A stretch of DNA of 6,336 bases from JBEEMU01 sp043778315. GTDB taxonomy: Bacteria; Bacteroidota; Bacteroidia; Chitinophagales; Saprospiraceae. The position numbers and the translations under genes are program-made. Shown here one piece after another: positions 3,553 to 6,336 of this stretch. The notes under the pieces are model-generated. The model was given only the letters and a program-made list of their open reading frames with translations, had not been told where the DNA came from and made no database searches. Each line of letters opens with the position of its first letter. The first letter of the stretch is position 1. The stretch covers positions 1 through 6,336 of the forward strand of contig JAYWGJ010000218.1 in assembly GCA_043778315.1 (NCBI GenBank), given 5' to 3'.

Positions 3553-5298
3553 TTACAGTTTCGTCAGCACCTTATCCTTCGGATATTTCACTTCGTAGCT
3601 AAACGTGAGCAACTTCGTTGATTTGCTGCTTAGCTTGATGTCCCAAGTGAGTTTGCCCGTTTGCGGATTGAACTCGCCGTTGCTGTCCTCGCGTTTTTCT
3701 ATCTTAATCGTATTGTCTTGCGCTACGGGTATTTGGTCTTCAATCACGATGCGGATAGGAATATTTTTGGTATTGCGGACTTGTATTTCGTAGGTTTTGG
3801 TGATGACTTTATTGTCGGTGAGTATTTGCTCTTTGGACTTATCTTTTACTTTCGTGCGCGAAACCGCGATGCTTTTGTCGCGTCCCAAATTGAGTTGCAA
3901 CGTGTCGTGTGTGTCGTTCGGGTTGATACTTGTTTCGCCCACAAACGAGCCGTCGAAGTAAATCCGCGCCGCGCCTGGTATTAAATTCATGTCTTCCCAA
4001 CCCGTAAGGCGCGCTATCAAAAACGCATCTAAATCCATTTTCGGTATCACCGAATAAGTGTAACTTGCAGGTATTGATTTGTTTTGTATCGCTACATTGT
4101 GCGGTTTATTGTCCGATTCTATCGTATAACGCAATTTTATTTCGTATTCCACACGCAACATACCGTTATTGATAGTCACATAATCGGAGACTTCTTTGTC
4201 GTCAAATTCTTGTATTTTAGCAGCATCGTTATTGTTATCAAGTGATGCTTTTTTTGCCTCTTCTTTGCGGTCAGCCATGCCTGCGGTAGAGTTTTTCAAT
4301 TGATTGTTATTATTATAACCATACACCGCCACAGACTGATTGTAATTGATATAAAACGGCGAGAGCATCGGCTTCGTATTGTTCACATTCGGGTTGCCCG
4401 TAGAGAGCGTGAGCAGCACGTCTTTCCAGTCCACGCCTGTATTTTGATACACCGTTGCTTTATGGCGCAAATCAATATTCGCGGTTTCTTTGGAGGCGCG
4501 CAAATCGTAGGACACTGCCCAGCCTGCGTTCGGCACAAAGTAGCTCACGTTGAGTTGCACGAAGGTCGGCGCGTCGCATTGCACCGTCACAATCACCTGC
4601 GAAACGGGTTTCGGCGCAGCGTCCGTAACGGGATTTTTGGGGTAGTTGCCAGCCATCAATTGCAGCAGTTCCTGCTGTCTTTTTTGTAGGCGCGCCACCT
4701 GAGCCGAGAGGCGGTATTGCGCTCTATCGAGCTTCAATATTTCGCCATCTATATTATTGAGACGTGTGCGCAAAAAGTCTATGCTTTGCGCAAACAAAGG
4801 CAGCGAGTCGCGGCGGTACTCTCCGCGCATCAATTTATTCGATACTACCACGCCGCGCTCTGCCGCGAGGTTACTTTTTTGGTAATTAATGGTTTGCTGC
4901 ACAAAACCGAGTTCGATGAGCGAGTCGGCAACGACGGCTAACTCGCGTTCGTAGCGGAGTTTGTTCGGGTCGGCTTCGCCGAGTGCGGCTACCGTTTTGG
5001 GTTTTACGTCCGTGTATTTGAGTTCATAACGCACGTCCATCACCACAAAATCGCCGCCGCCTTTGCCCGCCGCTTGCAGCGAACGCTCTACCAGATACGG
5101 CGACACGCCTTGAAATATCACATTCGTGATACCCGCTTGCAACGACATCGACTCGGTAGAAAACAACTGCGCGCCTTGCAAAAATACGGTTGCTTTTTGT
5201 ACTGTCGTAGGTACTTTTTTTTCGCTTTGCGCTAACGCCGCACCCACTGCAGCCGTCAATATAAATGCCAGAAGGCTGATTTGCTTTACTAAAAACAT
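3553..5298 (-). CDS. Secreted MuiA-family protein (DUF4140/DUF4139)
   Basis: The 581-residue protein starts with a signal peptide: Lys5, a hydrophobic run to about residue 22, and a likely cut after ALA at 23 before QSEKK. An N-terminal DUF4140-like domain (about 30-110) is followed by a charged, coiled-coil-prone region (about 112-215) rich in Leu, Gln, Arg and Glu. The DUF4139 domain fills the rest. It opens with SYFVPNAGWAVSYDLRA (251-267) and GVDWKDVLLTLSTGNP (287-302) and closes with GKLTWDIKL and FSYEVKYPKD near the C-terminus. An Asn-rich, charged insert (about 327-365) splits the DUF4139 domain and is probably a flexible loop. Members are called mucoidy inhibitor MuiA-like by annotation pipelines, and their molecular function is unknown. 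No lipobox Cys follows the signal, so periplasmic or surface location is more likely than a lipoprotein. ATG 5298-5296 sits after an A-rich leader. It is a single gene with its own terminator, divergent from the FAD oxidase. Confidence 0.92.
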   Translation of the reverse strand: MFLVKQISLLAFILTAAVGAALAQSEKKVPTTVQKATVFLQGAQLFSTESMSLQAGITNVIFQGVSPYLVERSLQAAGKGGGDFVVMDVRYELKYTDVKPKTVAALGEADPNKLRYERELAVVADSLIELGFVQQTINYQKSNLAAERGVVVSNKLMRGEYRRDSLPLFAQSIDFLRTRLNNIDGEILKLDRAQYRLSAQVARLQKRQQELLQLMAGNYPKNPVTDAAPKPVSQVIVTVQCDAPTFVQLNVSYFVPNAGWAVSYDLRASKETANIDLRHKATVYQNTGVDWKDVLLTLSTGNPNVNNTKPMLSPFYINYNQSVAVYGYNNNNQLKNSTAGMADRKEEAKKASLDNNNDAAKIQEFDDKEVSDYVTINNGMLRVEYEIKLRYTIESDNKPHNVAIQNKSIPASYTYSVIPKMDLDAFLIARLTGWEDMNLIPGAARIYFDGSFVGETSINPNDTHDTLQLNLGRDKSIAVSRTKVKDKSKEQILTDNKVITKTYEIQVRNTKNIPIRIVIEDQIPVAQDNTIKIEKREDSNGEFNPQTGKLTWDIKLSSKSTKLLTFSYEVKYPKDKVLTKL

Positions 5299-5341
5299 GA
5301 TTTTTTGTTTTTTTTATGATGAAAATATTTATGAAGTAACG

Positions 5342-5369
5342 AATGATTATTTGTGTAAAACAAATCATT
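5342..5369. other. Small imperfect hairpin in the divergent spacer
   Basis: AATGAT and TTG on the left arm pair with CAA and ATCATT on the right arm with a three-base bulge, around an A-rich loop. It lies about 45-70 bases upstream of the MuiA-family start codon. It is all A/T-rich, so it is weak. No TAnnTTTG match for the minus-strand gene was found in this spacer. Confidence 0.3.
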
Positions 5370-5428
5370 TATTACAGTAGATGCAGCCGCCGATGAGTTT
5401 GGCGTGTGACGTGGAAAAAATATTTGTT

Positions 5429-5460
5429 AAAAGTGATTTTTTGTCAAAAAAAGTGATTTT
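5429..5460 (+). repeat. 12-bp direct repeat, 20-bp period, upstream of the FAD oxidase
   Basis: AAAAGTGATTTT occurs exactly at 5429-5440 and again at 5449-5460. A partial third copy begins at 5470 (AAAAGTATAACT), 21 bases on, and overlaps the -7 box. The spacing is close to two helical turns, so all copies face one side of the DNA. This suits a regulator-binding array, although A/T-rich slippage could also make it. Confidence 0.55.
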
Positions 5461-5484
5461 GTATTTCAAAAAAGTATAACTTTG
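5457..5484 (+). promoter_or_regulatory. Putative Bacteroidota-type promoter for the FAD oxidase
   Basis: TAACTTTG at 5477-5484 matches TAnnTTTG exactly. TTTTG at 5457-5461 is the nearest -33 candidate, with a 15-base spacer that is shorter than usual. Transcription would begin near 5491, upstream of both possible start codons of the gene. Confidence 0.5.
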
Positions 5485-5552
5485 CGAGCTGCCGAGAAAG
5501 TTTGATGGCTGACAGAAACAAAATCGCTATTAAATTTTATACACCTAATTTT

Positions 5553-6336
5553 ATGCAAACGCATATTAACAATTTAGCAGAAATAGTTGGCGAAAACCAC
5601 TGTCACTATTCTGCCGCCGACCGACAACGTTACGGACACGACGAAACCGAGGATTTGCTGTTCGAGCCTGCCGTCGTCGTTTGCCCTGCCGATACCGCGG
5701 AAGTGAGCGCGGTGATGCGGTACTGCTACGCGCATAGTCTGCCCGTTACGCCACGCGGCGGCGGAAGCGGATTAGCGGGCGGCGCGCTGCCTGTACTCGG
5801 CGGCGTGTTGCTATCGTTAGAACGATTTAACGAAATCTTGCACATCGACGAAGCGAATTTTCAAGTAAAAGTACAGCCAGGCGTTATCACCGAAGTACTA
5901 CAAAACACCTTGAAAGACAAAGGTTTATTCTATCCGCCCGACCCGAGTAGTCGCGGTATTTCGTACATCGGCGGCAATGTGAGTACTAACGCTGGCGGTC
6001 CGAAAGCCGTAAAATACGGCGTAGTAAAAGACTACGTTTTAAACTTGGAATTGGTGCTGCCGAACGGCGAAATCATCTGGACGGGCGCAAATACACTCAA
6101 AAACTCGACGGGTTACAACCTCACGCAGCTCGTTGTAGGCAGCGAAGGAACGCTCGGCGTAGTGACGCAAATCGTGCTGCGTTTACTGCCTTATCCGCCA
6201 TTCAATTTGCTGCTGCTCGTTCCGTTTTTTTCGGCGGAGAAAGCCTGCGAAGCCGTAGCCGCTATTTTTCAGGCGGGCATCACGCCGAGCGGCTTGGAGT
6301 TTATGGAGCGCGAAGCGATAGACTGGTCGCTGAGCT
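5553..6336 (+). CDS. FAD-linked oxidase, GlcD / D-lactate dehydrogenase type, 3' end missing
   Basis: The 261 visible residues cover the FAD-binding (PCMH/VAO-type) domain of a GlcD-like 2-hydroxyacid dehydrogenase, which oxidises glycolate, D-lactate or a similar acid. Motifs in order are DRQRYGHDETED (residues 23-34), the pyrophosphate-binding PRGGGSGLAGGALP (67-80), QPGV (108-111), PPDPSS (128-133), GGNVSTNAGGPKAVKYG (140-156) and VGSEGTLGVVT (195-205). The substrate-cap and C-terminal regions lie beyond the edge, so the substrate and any fused Fe-S/GlcF part cannot be judged. ATG 5553 is preferred because family members usually begin about 20 residues before the D-R-x-R-Y-x-x-D segment. 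An in-frame ATG at 5505 would add 16 residues (MADRNKIAIKFYTPNF) and is possible, since the predicted transcript start is upstream of it. The gene is divergent from the MuiA-family gene. Confidence 0.92.
   Translation, partial: MQTHINNLAEIVGENHCHYSAADRQRYGHDETEDLLFEPAVVVCPADTAEVSAVMRYCYAHSLPVTPRGGGSGLAGGALPVLGGVLLSLERFNEILHIDEANFQVKVQPGVITEVLQNTLKDKGLFYPPDPSSRGISYIGGNVSTNAGGPKAVKYGVVKDYVLNLELVLPNGEIIWTGANTLKNSTGYNLTQLVVGSEGTLGVVTQIVLRLLPYPPFNLLLLVPFFSAEKACEAVAAIFQAGITPSGLEFMEREAIDWSLS

Noticed and set aside
4300..4689. 129-codon plus-strand frame inside the MuiA-family gene
   Set aside because: It lies wholly antisense to the DUF4139 domain, is rich in Arg, His and Ile as expected from the reverse complement, and has no family resemblance.
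5024..5368. 114-codon minus-strand frame overlapping the start of the MuiA-family gene
   Set aside because: It shares DNA with the signal peptide and N-terminal domain in another frame, and the MuiA frame has clear domain support.

Overview
The window looks like a chromosomal segment of a member of the Bacteroidota. The gene set fits this phylum: an aerotolerance BatB-type VWA protein, a MuiA/DUF4139 exported protein, an OmpA-type C-terminal domain and a shikimate kinase with a TPCF motif after its GGG loop. Three upstream regions carry close matches to the Bacteroidota -7 promoter box TAnnTTTG, and the gene starts are preceded by A/T-rich leaders without a clear Shine-Dalgarno. No finer taxonomic placement is justified. 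No tRNA, rRNA, CRISPR array, transposase or phage gene was seen.

Layout from left to right: (1) 1-306, the 3' end of an OmpA-family cell-envelope gene, followed by a strong terminator hairpin at 334-371. (2) 307-567, a spacer with a likely promoter and the longest of four arrays of a 7-bp tandem repeat (TAATCGT/TAATCAC/TAATTAC). The array runs almost up to the start of aroK (568-1086, shikimate kinase), which has no ATG and probably starts at TTG. (3) A convergent spacer with a hairpin terminator, then a minus-strand batB-like gene (2299 to 1268). (4) A 346-bp divergent spacer (2300-2645) holding two more heptad arrays, a decayed hairpin repeat and the terC promoter. (5) terC (2646-3464), a YgdQ-type TerC membrane protein. 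(6) A short convergent spacer with a terminator for the minus-strand gene and the fourth heptad array. (7) A minus-strand gene (5298 to 3553) for a secreted 581-residue MuiA/DUF4139 protein. (8) A 206-254-bp divergent spacer, depending on the start chosen for the last gene, with a 12-bp direct repeat at a 20-bp period next to a promoter. (9) The 5' part of a GlcD-like FAD-linked oxidase that runs off the right edge.

The genes do not form an obvious operon. Each full gene is transcribed alone, with convergent or divergent neighbours. Their roles are unrelated: aromatic amino-acid precursor synthesis, envelope/VWA function, probable metal export, a secreted protein of unknown role, and 2-hydroxyacid oxidation. 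No new multi-gene system is evident. The most unusual structure is the phase-locked heptad repeat family, found in three separate intergenic regions (four arrays). Two arrays end 5-10 bp upstream of start codons on opposite strands, each read in the direction of its gene.
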